From positions 3,596,001 to 3,660,000 of the forward strand of contig NC_015514.1 in NCBI RefSeq assembly GCF_000212695.1: DNA of 64,000 nt, in the 5' to 3' direction. The position numbers and the translations under genes were made by a program. The notes under the pieces were generated by a model. That model made no database searches. It was not told the origin of the DNA and was given only the letters and a program-made list of their open reading frames with translations. The stretch comes from Cellulomonas fimi ATCC 484 (lineage in GTDB: Bacteria > Actinomycetota > Actinomycetes > Actinomycetales > Cellulomonadaceae). Shown one piece after another: positions 7,776-16,853 of the stretch. The stretch's first letter is position 1. Every line of letters begins with the position of its first letter.

Positions 7776-9269
7776 TCAGGCCAGGGGCGACGTCCAGACC
7801 CCGCGGACGAGCGTCCCCGCGACGGGCTGCGTGCGCAGCGCGCCGGGCGTCCGCCCCCGCACGAGCGGGTCCTCGTCGAGGACCGCCAGGTCGGCCGGGT
7901 CGCCGACGCGCAGGGACAGGGGCCGCCCGTCGACCGACGCAGCGAGCGCGGCGTGCAGGTCGAGCCGCTGCTCCGGGTGCCACGCGTCCCGCCCGTCGCG
8001 CGCCCGCCAGACGGCCGCGTCGATCGCGGCCCACGGGTCGAGCGGGGCGACGGGGGCGTCGGATCCGAGCGCGAGGCGGACGCCGGCGGCGTGCAGCGCG
8101 CCGTACGGGAACGCCCGTGCGGTGCGGCCGGCCCAGTGCCGGTCGGCGACGTCGCGGTCGTCCATCGCGTGCTCGGGCTGCACGCTCGCGACGACGCCGA
8201 GCGCGGCGAACCGGGCCACGTCGTCGTCGGTGAGCAGCTGGGCGTGCTCCACCGACCCGGCGGCACCGGTCGCGGCGAACGCGTCGAGGGCATGCGTGTT
8301 CGCCGCGTCGCCGATGGCGTGGATCGCGCAGCGCAGGCCGTGCGCGCGGGCGTGGGCCATGAGCGGGACGAGCCGGTCGGGCGGCACGGCCAGCACGCCA
8401 CGGTCGGCGGTGCCGGGGTACGGGTCGTGGCAGTAGGCGGTGCGCGTGTTGAGCGAGCCGTCGGTGATGACCTTGAGCGGGCCCTGCTCGACGAGCCCGA
8501 CGACCCGGTCGCCGGTGTGCAGCTCCTCGCGCACGACGCGGTCCAGGTACTGCTCCCACACACCGGCCCGCACACGCAGCAGGCCGGGGCGCGCGGCGGC
8601 CCGTCGTCGCCACACGTCGAGGTTGTCGGCGATCTCCAGGTCCACGACGCCCACGACGCCCCGTGCGGCGGCCGCGGCGGACGCGTCGTGCACGAGCGCG
8701 TCCGCCGCGTCGTCCGGCACCTGGTCGACGACGCCCTGCAGCGGCAGCCACTCCCCCTCGCGCAGCAGCCCGGTCGGGTGCCCGCCCGCGCCGACGAGCC
8801 GCAGCCCGGCGCTCGACAGCCAGGCGCAGTGCAGGTCGGCCGAGACGAGCACGACGGGCACCTCGCCCGCGACGGCGTCGAGCAGCGCGGCCGTCGGCAC
8901 GTCGGGCCACAGCCCGTCCCGGAAGCCGAACCCCACGAGCGGGCTCCCGGCGGGCGGGCGACCGGTCGCGAGCCGGGCCCGCACGAGGTCGGCGGCGTGC
9001 GCGGCGGACGACGCGGCGGACACGTCGAGCCGGTGCCGGGCCAGCGCCCACTGCGTCAGGTGCACGTGCGCGTCCCACAGGCCCGGCACGACGACGCGCC
9101 CGTCGAGCGGCACGTGCTCCGCGCGCGGCCCCGCGTGCGCCGCGAGGTCGGGCCCGACGGCCGCGACCCGCGCGTCGCGCACCAGGACGTCGACCCGCGT
9201 GTCGTCCCCGGCGCGCCGGGCGTCACGCAGCAGCAGTGGGTGATTTGTCCCGTTCGTGATGTCGCTCAC
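7776..9269 (-). CDS. Amidohydrolase family 3 (YtcJ/NfdA-like)
   Basis: The 497-residue metal-dependent hydrolase contains the HxH pair (His68, His70) in LWDAHVHLTQW, KVITDGSLNTRTAYC, the ligand motif IHAIGDAAN and the final LGSDAPVAPLDP aspartate. This order matches amidohydrolase family 3, whose members cleave N-acyl or formamide bonds; the true substrate is unknown. The GTG at 9269 has no visible ribosome site, and the next in-frame GTG would cut the first strand (LLLRDARRAG), so 9269 is kept. It is divergent from the nuclease, 26 bp away. Confidence 0.88.
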   Translation of the reverse strand: MSDITNGTNHPLLLRDARRAGDDTRVDVLVRDARVAAVGPDLAAHAGPRAEHVPLDGRVVVPGLWDAHVHLTQWALARHRLDVSAASSAAHAADLVRARLATGRPPAGSPLVGFGFRDGLWPDVPTAALLDAVAGEVPVVLVSADLHCAWLSSAGLRLVGAGGHPTGLLREGEWLPLQGVVDQVPDDAADALVHDASAAAAARGVVGVVDLEIADNLDVWRRRAAARPGLLRVRAGVWEQYLDRVVREELHTGDRVVGLVEQGPLKVITDGSLNTRTAYCHDPYPGTADRGVLAVPPDRLVPLMAHARAHGLRCAIHAIGDAANTHALDAFAATGAAGSVEHAQLLTDDDVARFAALGVVASVQPEHAMDDRDVADRHWAGRTARAFPYGALHAAGVRLALGSDAPVAPLDPWAAIDAAVWRARDGRDAWHPEQRLDLHAALAASVDGRPLSLRVGDPADLAVLDEDPLVRGRTPGALRTQPVAGTLVRGVWTSPLA

Positions 9270-9295
9270 GGTCGGCGCGTGGCTACCGTCGTCAT

Positions 9296-10189
9296 GTGAG
9301 CACCGTAGGGGGCGGCATGGATCACGACCTGGACCACGCGGGCGGGTACGACCCGTTCTTCCTGGGCCCTCCGCTGCCGTTGCCGGGCGTGCCCCGACCG
9401 GTCGAGGACCTCCCGTCGACGCACTTCACGGTGCTGTTCGACACCACCGCCAAGCTCGCGGCGGCGACCGCCGTGAACATCGACGGCGACCAGCTGCTGG
9501 ACCTGCCGCGGGACGACCGCTGGGAGCTCGACCCCCGCGTGCCCGCCGACCAGCAGGCCGGGCCGGGCGTGTACCGGGACAACCGGCTCGACCGTGGGCA
9601 CCTCGTCCGGCGCGCCGACCCCGTGTGGGGCCCGCCCGACGTCGCCAGGCGCGCGAACACCGAGACGTTCCGGTACACGAACGCGGCGCCGCAGGTCGAC
9701 GTGTTCAACCAGGGCAAGGAGCTGTGGGTCGGCCTGGAGGACCACGTGCTGGAGTACGCCGAGACGTGGCGCCAGCGGCTCAGCGTCCTGACCGGCCCCG
9801 TGCTGCGCGACGACGACCCCGTCTACCGGGGCGTGGGCGTGCCGCGGCACTTCTGGAAGGTCGCGGTGTGGGCCACGCCCGACAGGGCGGGCGTCGGGCA
9901 CGGCGACGACGGGCCGCGCGTGCGGCTCGCGTCGGCGGGGTTCCTCGTCGACCAGACCCCGATGCTCGGTGGCGTCGACCTCGACGAGGCGACCCGCGCG
10001 GCCCGCGACGCCGACGTGCCGCCTCCCCTGGGCCCGTTCCGGACCTTCCAGGTCCCGGTCTCTACGGTGGCTGAGCTGACCGGGCTCGACCTCGGGCCCG
10101 CGGTCGACGCGGACGTGCTGCCGCCCACGCGCGCGCGCGACGCGGAGCCGTGGGTGACCCTGACGAGGGCCTCGGACATCGTGCTCTGA
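9296..10189 (+). CDS. DNA/RNA non-specific endonuclease (NucA/Serratia nuclease family)
   Basis: The 297-residue protein has the beta-beta-alpha-metal signature DRGHLVRRAD (catalytic His102) followed by TNAAPQVDVFNQG with Asn ligands (Asn129, Asn138) and LVGLEDHVLEYA-like packing. No signal peptide is seen, unlike secreted Serratia nuclease, so it may act in the cytoplasm or leave by another route. A -10 box TACCGT (9284-9289) ends 6 nt before the GTG at 9296, supporting a leaderless start. The ATG at 9317 after AGGGGGCGGC is a possible alternative (290 residues). Confidence 0.9.
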   Translation: MSTVGGGMDHDLDHAGGYDPFFLGPPLPLPGVPRPVEDLPSTHFTVLFDTTAKLAAATAVNIDGDQLLDLPRDDRWELDPRVPADQQAGPGVYRDNRLDRGHLVRRADPVWGPPDVARRANTETFRYTNAAPQVDVFNQGKELWVGLEDHVLEYAETWRQRLSVLTGPVLRDDDPVYRGVGVPRHFWKVAVWATPDRAGVGHGDDGPRVRLASAGFLVDQTPMLGGVDLDEATRAARDADVPPPLGPFRTFQVPVSTVAELTGLDLGPAVDADVLPPTRARDAEPWVTLTRASDIVL

Positions 10190-10238
10190 GCGGGCGCGCC
10201 GCGCGGCCCGGGGTTCGCGCGCCGACGTCGGCGGACCG

Positions 10239-11033
10239 TCAGGGGGTCGTGGCGCGTCGCAGCGGGACCACCATGGGCGTCCCGGACTCGGGGTCGGGCA
10301 CGACGCGGCACGCCAGCCCGAACACGTCCCGGACGGTCTCGGCCGTGACGACCTCCTGCGGCGGCCCCTGGGCGACGATCACGCCGTCGCGCATCGCGAC
10401 GAGGTGCGTGGCGTAGCGGGCCGCCTGGTTGAGGTCGTGCAGGACGGCGACAAGCGTGCGTCCCTCCTCGTGCAGGCGCGCGCACAGGTCCATGACCTCG
10501 ACCTGGTGGGCGATGTCGAGGTACGTCGTGGGCTCGTCGAGCAGCAGCAGGTCGGTCTCCTGCGCGAGCGCCATCGCGAGCCAGACGCGCTGCCGCTGGC
10601 CGCCGGACAGGTCGGAGACGTACCGGTCGCGCAGGTCGGTGACCTCGGTGGCGGCGAGGGCCGCGGCGACGGCGCGCGCGTCGGCGGGCGACCACTGCCG
10701 CAGGATGCCCTGGTGCGGGTAGCGGCCGCGCGCGACGAGGTCGCCGACGGTGATCGACTCGGGTGCGACGGGGCTCTGCGGGAGCAGCGCGAGGCGCCGG
10801 GCGACGTCCTTGCCGCGCATCCGGTCGAGCGGCTCGCCCTCGAGCAGCACCTGCCCGGCGCGCGGCGTGAGGGTCCGCGCGAGGGCGCGCAGGAGGGTCG
10901 ACTTGCCGCAGCCGTTGGGCCCGATGACGACGGTGAACGACGCGCGCGGGATGTCGACGGACAGGTCCCGCGCGACGACGAGCCGGTCGTAGGCCAGGGT
11001 GAGGCCGCGCGCGGCCAGCGGGGCGACGCTCAT
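10239..11033 (-). CDS. Iron-siderophore ABC transporter ATPase (FecE/FepC-like)
   Basis: The 264-residue ATPase has Walker A GPNGCGKST (38-46), signature LSGGQRQR (about 142-149), Walker B LLLLDEP (Asp166/Glu167) and the FepC-type tail with VVPDPESGTPMVVP. It powers uptake of Fe(III)-siderophore through the two FecCD permeases encoded upstream. The ATG at 11033 has GAGGAGGAG upstream and overlaps the permease stop by 4 nt. Last gene of the iron-regulated operon starting at 14257. Confidence 0.95.
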   Translation of the reverse strand: MSVAPLAARGLTLAYDRLVVARDLSVDIPRASFTVVIGPNGCGKSTLLRALARTLTPRAGQVLLEGEPLDRMRGKDVARRLALLPQSPVAPESITVGDLVARGRYPHQGILRQWSPADARAVAAALAATEVTDLRDRYVSDLSGGQRQRVWLAMALAQETDLLLLDEPTTYLDIAHQVEVMDLCARLHEEGRTLVAVLHDLNQAARYATHLVAMRDGVIVAQGPPQEVVTAETVRDVFGLACRVVPDPESGTPMVVPLRRATTP

Positions 11034-12082
11034 GCGGCACTCCTCCTCCACTCGCGCACCAGCAGGAGCGCGAGGTAGACGCCGCCGAGCGCGGCGGTGA
11101 CGACTCCGACGGGGAACTGCTGCCCGGGCACCGCGTGCTGCGCGACGAGGTCGGCGACGACGAGCACCGCCGCGCCCGTGCACGCCGCGGCGACGACACC
11201 GGGCCCGGTGGACCGGGTGAGCCGGCGCGCGATCTGGGGCGCGGTGAGCGCGACGAACGCGACGGGCCCGCACACGCTCACGGCGGCGGCGGTGGCGAGA
11301 ACACCCACGACGACGGCGGCGGTCCGCACGTGCGTCGGCCGCACACCGACCGCTGTCGCGGCCTCGTCGCCCATCTCGACGACCTGCAGCGGGCGGGTCA
11401 GCGCGAGCGCGAGCGGCACGAGGACGGCGAGGGCGGCGCCGACCACGGCCGCGTCCGACCACGTGCGCGCGACGAGGGAGCCGTTGAGCCAGATCGCGAC
11501 CTCCTGCGCGTCCTGCCGGGCGGCCCGGGCGAGCGCGAGCTGCACGAACGCGAGGGCCATCGCCCCGATCGCGATGCCGGTGACGACCATGCGGTGCGGC
11601 GCGGCGAACCCGCGACCCGTGCCGAGCCAGACGGCGACGACCGCCACGACCGCCCCGACCGCGGCGCCGACCGGGACGGGGACGTGGCCCGGCCAGACGA
11701 GCCCGGCGGCGGCCGCCCCCGCGGCGGCCCCCGCGCTGAGCCCGATGACGTCGGGGCTTCCGAGGGGGTTGCGCGTCACGGACTGGAACAACGCACCGGA
11801 CACGGCGAGCGCGGCTCCCGCGGTGGCCGCGACGACGAGCCGCGGCAGGCGCGTCGTGAACAGCGCCCACTCCTGGACCCGCGACCCCTCGCCGGCGAGC
11901 ACGGCGGGCAGCTCGGCGAGCGGGATGCCGAGGCGCCCGGCGGTCGCGGTCACGAGGGCGGCGGCGATCGCGACGGCGACGGCCGCGACGCACACGACGA
12001 CGGGCCGCGGCCGCCACAGCAGCGCCGCGCCCCGGTCGCCCGGGCCGAGCCGCAGGACGCGCGGCGGGCGCGCCTCGAGCAT
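11030..12082 (-). CDS. Iron-siderophore ABC permease (FecCD family), second subunit
   Basis: The 350-residue permease has about ten hydrophobic helices and the FecCD signatures FQSVTRNPLGSPDVIGLSAGAAAG near residue 105 and CGPVAFVALTAPQIAR near residue 285. The ATG shares one base with the stop of the first permease (TGATG), so the subunits are coupled and probably form a heterodimer in the membrane. The N-terminal 30 residues are soluble and Arg/Pro-rich. The substrate is a ferric siderophore by family and by the DtxR-type box upstream; the exact siderophore is unknown. Confidence 0.93.
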   Translation of the reverse strand: MLEARPPRVLRLGPGDRGAALLWRPRPVVVCVAAVAVAIAAALVTATAGRLGIPLAELPAVLAGEGSRVQEWALFTTRLPRLVVAATAGAALAVSGALFQSVTRNPLGSPDVIGLSAGAAAGAAAAGLVWPGHVPVPVGAAVGAVVAVVAVWLGTGRGFAAPHRMVVTGIAIGAMALAFVQLALARAARQDAQEVAIWLNGSLVARTWSDAAVVGAALAVLVPLALALTRPLQVVEMGDEAATAVGVRPTHVRTAAVVVGVLATAAAVSVCGPVAFVALTAPQIARRLTRSTGPGVVAAACTGAAVLVVADLVAQHAVPGQQFPVGVVTAALGGVYLALLLVREWRRSAA

Positions 12083-13122
12083 CACAGCGCGACCCGCCCG
12101 CGGCGCACGGCCGCGACGAGGAACGGCGCACCGACGAAAGCGGTGACGGCGCCGACCATGAGCTCGCCGGGGCGTGCGACGACCCGCCCCACGACGTCGG
12201 ACGCGAGCAGCAGGACGGGTCCGAGCAGCGCGCAGTACGGCAGCAGCCACCGGTGGTCCGACCCGGTGAACGACCGGACGACGTGCGGCACGGCGAGGCC
12301 GACGAACGCGATCGGCCCGACGGCGGCCACGGCGGCGGCGCACAGCACCGTCGCGGCGGCGCCTCCGAGCAGCCGGGTGCGGCCGGCGTGCAGGCCGAGC
12401 GACGTGGCGGACTCGTCGCCCAGCGCGAGGGCGTTGAGCGGGCGGGCGAGCAGCGCGCACAGGACGAGCCCGGCGAGGACGAACGGCAGGATGCGGCCGA
12501 CGAGCTCGGGGGGTCGCCCGGCGAGCGAGCCGACGACCCACACGCGGTAGGAGTCGAACACGAGGGGCTGCGTGAGGGAGACGGCCTCGACGAGCGCCAC
12601 GAGCACGGCGCTGACGGCAGCGCCGGCGAGCACGAGCCGGACGGGGGTCGCGCGCCGCCCGCCGGACCCGACGAGGTACACGGCGACGGCCGCGACGAGC
12701 GCACCGGGGATCGCGGCCCACACCGACCGCCCGGCCGCGGGCCCGAGCAGGCTGATCGTCAGCACGACGCTCGCGGACGCACCCGCGTTGACGCCGAGCA
12801 GGCCGGGGTCGCCGAGCGGGTTGCGCGTGAGCCCCTGGATGACGACGCCCGCGACGGCGAGCGCCGCACCGACGAGCACCCCGAGCTGCGTGCGCGGGAC
12901 GCGAGACGCGACGACGGTGGAGGTGTAGGAGCCGTCCGGGTGCAGGAGCGCGGACCACACGTCGCCGAGCGGCACCGACCTCGCGCCGACGGCGACGCTG
13001 AGCCCGACCGCGAGGACGAGCAGCGCGCCCGCCGCGAGGAGGCCGAGGGCGAGCAGGAGGGCGCGCGAGCCCCGCGCGGGTGCGCGGCGCGTGGGCACCG
13101 CGGCGGGCGCGACGGTGCTCAC
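12082..13122 (-). CDS. Iron-siderophore ABC permease (FecCD family), first subunit
   Basis: The 346-residue permease has the motifs VIQGLTRNPLGDPGLLGVNAG (about 95) and GPIAFVGLAVPHVVRSF (about 275). The GTG at 13122 has no ribosome site; instead it overlaps by 4 nt the stop of a 15-codon leaderless frame (13119-13166), so it is probably read by ribosomes finishing that frame. An internal promoter there would let the permeases and ATPase be made separately from the binding protein 107 bp upstream. It acts with the other FecCD subunit in the cytoplasmic membrane. Confidence 0.93.
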   Translation of the reverse strand: MSTVAPAAVPTRRAPARGSRALLLALGLLAAGALLVLAVGLSVAVGARSVPLGDVWSALLHPDGSYTSTVVASRVPRTQLGVLVGAALAVAGVVIQGLTRNPLGDPGLLGVNAGASASVVLTISLLGPAAGRSVWAAIPGALVAAVAVYLVGSGGRRATPVRLVLAGAAVSAVLVALVEAVSLTQPLVFDSYRVWVVGSLAGRPPELVGRILPFVLAGLVLCALLARPLNALALGDESATSLGLHAGRTRLLGGAAATVLCAAAVAAVGPIAFVGLAVPHVVRSFTGSDHRWLLPYCALLGPVLLLASDVVGRVVARPGELMVGAVTAFVGAPFLVAAVRRGRVAL

Positions 13123-13166
13123 GGCCGCGGGCGCGCGGCGCGCGGGGCTCGGGCGGCGGTGCTCAT
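13119..13166 (-). CDS. 15-codon leaderless leader frame overlapping the permease start
   Basis: The frame encodes MSTAARAPRAARPRP and ends in a TGA that overlaps the permease GTG (GTGA). A -10 box TACCGT (13178-13173) ends 6 nt before the ATG. Its first codons (ATGAGCACCG) repeat those of the permease (GTGAGCACCG), so a small duplication may have created it. It could couple or tune permease translation. Promoter geometry and overlap are seen; translation is not proven. Confidence 0.45.
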   Translation of the reverse strand: MSTAARAPRAARPRP

Positions 13167-13228
13167 GGGTGCACGGTACGGAGTGCCGGGACCCGTGAGC
13201 GCCGACGGGCGGTGCGGGTCCGGGGGCG

Positions 13229-14257
13229 TCAGGCCTTCTCGGCGCCCGCGGTGATGAGCGGCAGGTACGCGTCGAGGGCCCACGGCACGGACAGGGGCGT
13301 CGCGACGGACACGGCCATGCCGAGCGAGCGGTCGAGCATCGGCACGTAGGCGCCGCTCGCGAACGCGGGGATCTGCGCGAACAGCGGCTGGGCCTCGGTC
13401 GCGGCCTTCTCGGCGTCGTCGTTGAACCACGTGAACAGCAGCTCGACGTCGGACAGCGTGTCGGCGTTCTCGAGGCCGAGGTTCGCCGTGAACGTGTTCG
13501 GCGCGGGCTCCAGGCCGGCGACGGACGGCGCGAGCTCGAGGCCCAGGTCGCTCAGCAGGTCGACGCGCGGGTCGCCCGGCAGGTAGACGGACATGCTGCC
13601 CGGCTCGGCTGCGTAGACGTACGCGAACGAGATGCCGGCCAGCTCGGGGTGGGCCGCGGCGGCCTCGTCGATGGCCTGCTGGCGCGCGTCGAGCAGCGGC
13701 TCGGCCTGCTCGGGGACGCCGAGCGCGGTCGCGATGATCTCGACCTGCTGCTCGATCGTCGTCTGCCACGGCTCCTCGGGGTACGCGACGACGGGGACGA
13801 TCTCGGAGAGCTGGTCGAACACGTCCTGCTCCATGCCGGACTGCGGCGCGAGGACGAGGTCCGGCTCGAGCGCGACGATCGCGTCGACGTCGAGCGGGTA
13901 GGCCGCGATCGTCTCGGGCAGCTCGCCGTCGCGCTCCTCGACGGCCTCGCGGAACCACGGGTGGTACCCGTCCGCGTCACCGCCCCACGTGTCGGCCTCG
14001 ACGCCCACGGGGACGGTGCCCAGCGAGAGCGTGATGTCGTCCGCACCCCACCCGAGCGTCACGACGCGCTCGGGCTTCTCCTCGACGACGGCCGTGCCGA
14101 GCGCCGACTCGATCGTGACGGGGAACGTCGTGCCGTCGCTCGCGGTGCTGCCGGGCTCGGCGGTCGCGTCGTCGTCCGTGGAGCCGGAGCACGCGGCGAG
14201 CGCGAGGGCGAGGACCGCCACGGAGGCGGCGACGGCGGTGCGGCGCAGGTGGCGCAC
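13229..14257 (-). CDS. Iron-siderophore substrate-binding lipoprotein (FecB family)
   Basis: A 342-residue lipoprotein. A Sec signal with lipobox LALAAC (Cys23) is followed by a Ser/Thr/Asp linker and a periplasmic-binding fold: VVEEKPERVVTLGWGADDITLSL, then LEPDLVLAPQSGM and a C-terminal lobe with ALDAYLPLI. It should capture a ferric siderophore outside the membrane and pass it to the FecCD permeases. The GTG at 14257 fits the signal peptide and has GGGAG upstream; longer in-frame starts would give an implausible Arg-rich tail. The iron box lies 62 bp upstream. Confidence 0.94.
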   Translation of the reverse strand: MRHLRRTAVAASVAVLALALAACSGSTDDDATAEPGSTASDGTTFPVTIESALGTAVVEEKPERVVTLGWGADDITLSLGTVPVGVEADTWGGDADGYHPWFREAVEERDGELPETIAAYPLDVDAIVALEPDLVLAPQSGMEQDVFDQLSEIVPVVAYPEEPWQTTIEQQVEIIATALGVPEQAEPLLDARQQAIDEAAAAHPELAGISFAYVYAAEPGSMSVYLPGDPRVDLLSDLGLELAPSVAGLEPAPNTFTANLGLENADTLSDVELLFTWFNDDAEKAATEAQPLFAQIPAFASGAYVPMLDRSLGMAVSVATPLSVPWALDAYLPLITAGAEKA

Positions 14258-14318
14258 GGGAGGCTCCCATCGTTCGGGTGGTGCCGGCGCGCGACGGGTC
14301 CGTCGGCGACGCGGCGTA

Positions 14319-14337
14319 TGAGGCAAGCCTAACCTCA
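14319..14337 (-). promoter_or_regulatory. DtxR/IdeR-type iron box
   Basis: On the minus strand the site reads TGAGGTTAGGCTTGCCTCA, matching the actinobacterial DtxR/IdeR consensus (TTAGGTTAGGCTAACCTAA) at most positions. TAGGCT inside it can serve as the -10 box of the binding-protein gene. Binding of the iron-loaded repressor would block transcription of the siderophore importer, so the operon should be switched on by iron starvation. Confidence 0.8.
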
Positions 14338-14379
14338 GCATCCGGCCGGTTGAACGGGCGCATCCTGTCGCCCTGCTCA

Positions 14380-14398
14380 CACCGAGCACCGCTCGGTG
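14380..14398 (-). terminator. Short hairpin after purC
   Basis: CACCGAGC and GCTCGGTG form an 8-bp perfect stem with a 3-nt loop, 52 nt beyond the purC stop. No U-tract follows, which is common in high-GC actinobacteria. It may end the purD-purC transcript before the iron-regulated operon. Confidence 0.45.
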
Positions 14399-14450
14399 CA
14401 GGCCGCGACGCGTGCCCGGCCGGGCCCGCACGCGGCCGGCGGGGCGGGCG

Positions 14451-15380
14451 TCAGAGCGGCAGCGGTGCGCCCGTCAGCCGCTCGTATGCCTCCAGGTACC
14501 GCGCGCGTGTGCGCGCCACGACGTCCGCAGGCAGCGCGGGCGGCGGGACGTCCGACGCGCGGTCCCACCCCGACGCGGGCGACGTCAGCCAGTCGCGCAC
14601 GAACTGCTTGTCGAAGCTCGGCTGCGCGCGGCCCGGCTCCCACGAGTCGGCCGGCCAGAACCGCGACGAGTCGGGGGTCAGCACCTCGTCGCCGAGCGTC
14701 ACCGCGCCCGTCGTGGGGTCCGTGCCGAACTCGAGCTTGGTGTCCGCGAGGATCACGCCGCGCTCGCGCGCGATCGCCTCGGCCCGCGCGTACACGGCGA
14801 GCGTCAGGTCGCGCAGCGTCGTCGCCGCGTCCTGCCCGAGCTGGGCCACGACCGTGGAGAACGGCACGTTCTCGTCGTGCTCGCCGAGCTCCGCCTTGGT
14901 GGCCGGCGTGAAGATCGGCTCCGGCAGCCGCGACCCGTCGACGAGCCCCGCGGGCAGCGGGATGCCCGTGACCTCGCCCGACGCCCGGTACTCCACGAGG
15001 CCGGAGCCGGTCAGGTAGCCGCGCGCGACGCACTCGACCGGGAACATCGACAGGCGGCGGCACACCATCGCGCGGCCCGCGACGGCGGCGGGCACGTCGG
15101 TCGAGACGACGTGGTTCGGCACGAGGTCCGCGAGCTGCTCGAACCACCACAGGCTGAGCTGCGTGAGCACCACGCCCTTGTCGGGGATGCCCGGCTGCAG
15201 CACGTGGTCGTAGGCCGACACCCGGTCGCTCGCGACGACGAGCACGACGTCGCCGTGCTCCGCCCGGATCGCGGCGCCCGCCTCGGTGCCGTCCGGCGCG
15301 TAGAGGTCGCGGACCTTCCCCGAGTACGTGTGCGCCCAGCCGGGCAGGGTCGTCGCGGTCGCGTCGGCGGTCACCGGCAC
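14451..15380 (-). CDS. purC: Phosphoribosylaminoimidazole-succinocarboxamide synthase PurC
   Basis: PurC (SAICAR synthetase) joins CAIR and aspartate using ATP. The 309-residue protein shows YSGKVRDLY, the ATP-binding VVASDRVSAYDHVL, PVECVARGYLTGSG and LADTKLEFG, all in the expected order, and the length is typical for actinobacteria. Two GTG starts are possible: 15380, or 15374, which lies 6 nt after a CAGACT -10-like box. It lies 57 nt downstream of purD and is probably co-transcribed. Confidence 0.97.
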   Translation of the reverse strand: MPVTADATATTLPGWAHTYSGKVRDLYAPDGTEAGAAIRAEHGDVVLVVASDRVSAYDHVLQPGIPDKGVVLTQLSLWWFEQLADLVPNHVVSTDVPAAVAGRAMVCRRLSMFPVECVARGYLTGSGLVEYRASGEVTGIPLPAGLVDGSRLPEPIFTPATKAELGEHDENVPFSTVVAQLGQDAATTLRDLTLAVYARAEAIARERGVILADTKLEFGTDPTTGAVTLGDEVLTPDSSRFWPADSWEPGRAQPSFDKQFVRDWLTSPASGWDRASDVPPPALPADVVARTRARYLEAYERLTGAPLPL

Positions 15381-15437
15381 AGTCTGCCGCGCGCCGGCCC
15401 GCGCCCGTGCACCCCGTCCACCAGGCGTCCTGCCGGC

Positions 15438-16733
15438 TCAGCCCGCGGCGACGGCCGCGGCGATGTCGGTGCGGTGGTGGGACCCCGGGAGCTCGACCTG
15501 CGCGACACCCGCGTACGCGGCGGCGCGCGCCGCGGCCAGGTCCGGACCGACGCCCACGACCGACAGGACGCGACCGCCCGCGGAGACGAGGTGCGCGCCG
15601 TCGAGCGCGGCGTCGTCGTCGCCCGCGGGGTTCTGCCGGAGCGCGGTGCCCGCGTGCAGGACGTGCACGCCCGGCAGCGCCTCGGCGTCGTCGATCCCCG
15701 TGATCGGGTCCCCGCTGCGGACGGTGCCCGGGTAGCCGTGCGACGCGACGACGACCGTCACGGCCGCGTCGTCGCGCCACTGCAGCGGCGGGAGCGCCCC
15801 GAGAGTGCCGGTCGCCGCGGCGAGCAGGACGCCCGCGAGCGGCGTCGCGAGGCGCGCGAGCACGACCTGCGTCTCGGGGTCGCCGAACCGCGCGTTGAAC
15901 TCGACGACACGCACCCCCGTCGAGGTCAGCGCGAGGCCGCAGTACAGGACGCCGACGAACGGCGTGCCCCGGCGTGCCATCTGGTCGACCGTCGGCCGCG
16001 CGACGCGCTCGACGACCTCCTCGACGAGCCCCTCGGGCGCCCACGGCAGCGGCGAGTAGGCGCCCATGCCGCCCGTGTTGGGGCCTGCGTCGCCGTCGAG
16101 CGCTCGCTTGAAGTCCTGCGCCGGGACGAGCGGGACGACCGCGGTGCCGTCGGTGAGGACGAACAGCGACACCTCGGGACCGTCGAGGTACTCCTCGACG
16201 ACCACGCGGCCGCCCTCCTTCTCGACGCACGCACGCCCGTGCTCGAGGGCGACGGCGCGGTCCTGGGTGACGACGACGCCCTTGCCCGCGGCGAGCCCGT
16301 CCTCCTTGACGACGTAGGGCGGGCCGAACGCGTCGAGCGCGGCCTCCACCTCGGCGACGGTCGACGCGACGCGCGGCTCGGCGGTCGGCACGCCCGCGGC
16401 GGCCATGACCTCCTTCGCGAACGCCTTGGACCCCTCGAGCCGGGCGGCCGCGCCCGACGGCCCGAAGACGGGGATCCCGGCCGCACGCACGGCGTCCGCG
16501 ACGCCCGCGACGAGCGGGGCCTCGGGTCCCACGACCACGAGGTCCGCCTCGACCTCGCGCGCGAGCGCGGCGACGGCGGCGCCGTCGAGCTGGTCGACGG
16601 CGTGCAGCGTCGCGAGCGTGCCGATGCCGGGGTTGCCGGGCGCCGCGTGCAGCGCGGTGACGGCCGGGTCGAGGGAGAGCGCACGGACGAGGGCGTGCTC
16701 ACGGGCACCGGTGCCGACGACGAGGATCTTCAC
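15438..16733 (-). CDS. purD: Phosphoribosylamine-glycine ligase PurD
   Basis: PurD (GAR synthetase) ligates glycine to phosphoribosylamine. The 431-residue ATP-grasp enzyme shows [15 protein letters not shown], the loop [25 protein letters not shown] and [15 protein letters not shown]. All are intact and the length is normal. The GTG at 16733 follows TAGGCT by 8 nt, so the mRNA may be leaderless or nearly so. It is the first gene of the purD-purC pair; the rest of the purine cluster resumes only at 5060. Confidence 0.97.
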   Translation of the reverse strand: MKILVVGTGAREHALVRALSLDPAVTALHAAPGNPGIGTLATLHAVDQLDGAAVAALAREVEADLVVVGPEAPLVAGVADAVRAAGIPVFGPSGAAARLEGSKAFAKEVMAAAGVPTAEPRVASTVAEVEAALDAFGPPYVVKEDGLAAGKGVVVTQDRAVALEHGRACVEKEGGRVVVEEYLDGPEVSLFVLTDGTAVVPLVPAQDFKRALDGDAGPNTGGMGAYSPLPWAPEGLVEEVVERVARPTVDQMARRGTPFVGVLYCGLALTSTGVRVVEFNARFGDPETQVVLARLATPLAGVLLAAATGTLGALPPLQWRDDAAVTVVVASHGYPGTVRSGDPITGIDDAEALPGVHVLHAGTALRQNPAGDDDAALDGAHLVSAGGRVLSVVGVGPDLAAARAAAYAGVAQVELPGSHHRTDIAAAVAAG

Positions 16734-16853
16734 GGGCGCCGAGCCTACCGAGCCGCCCGCGCGCGCCGGCCGACCGTCCGTCGAGCGGTCGGTGCGGGCG
16801 AGGCCGGCACCGTCGACGGCTGGGCGGGCGGCCCGGCCCGGGCCGCGCGCGTG

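Noticed and set aside
13119..13178. A frameshift joining the 15-codon frame to the permease
   Set aside because: The permease N-terminus is complete without it, and the overlap pattern fits coupling rather than a broken gene.
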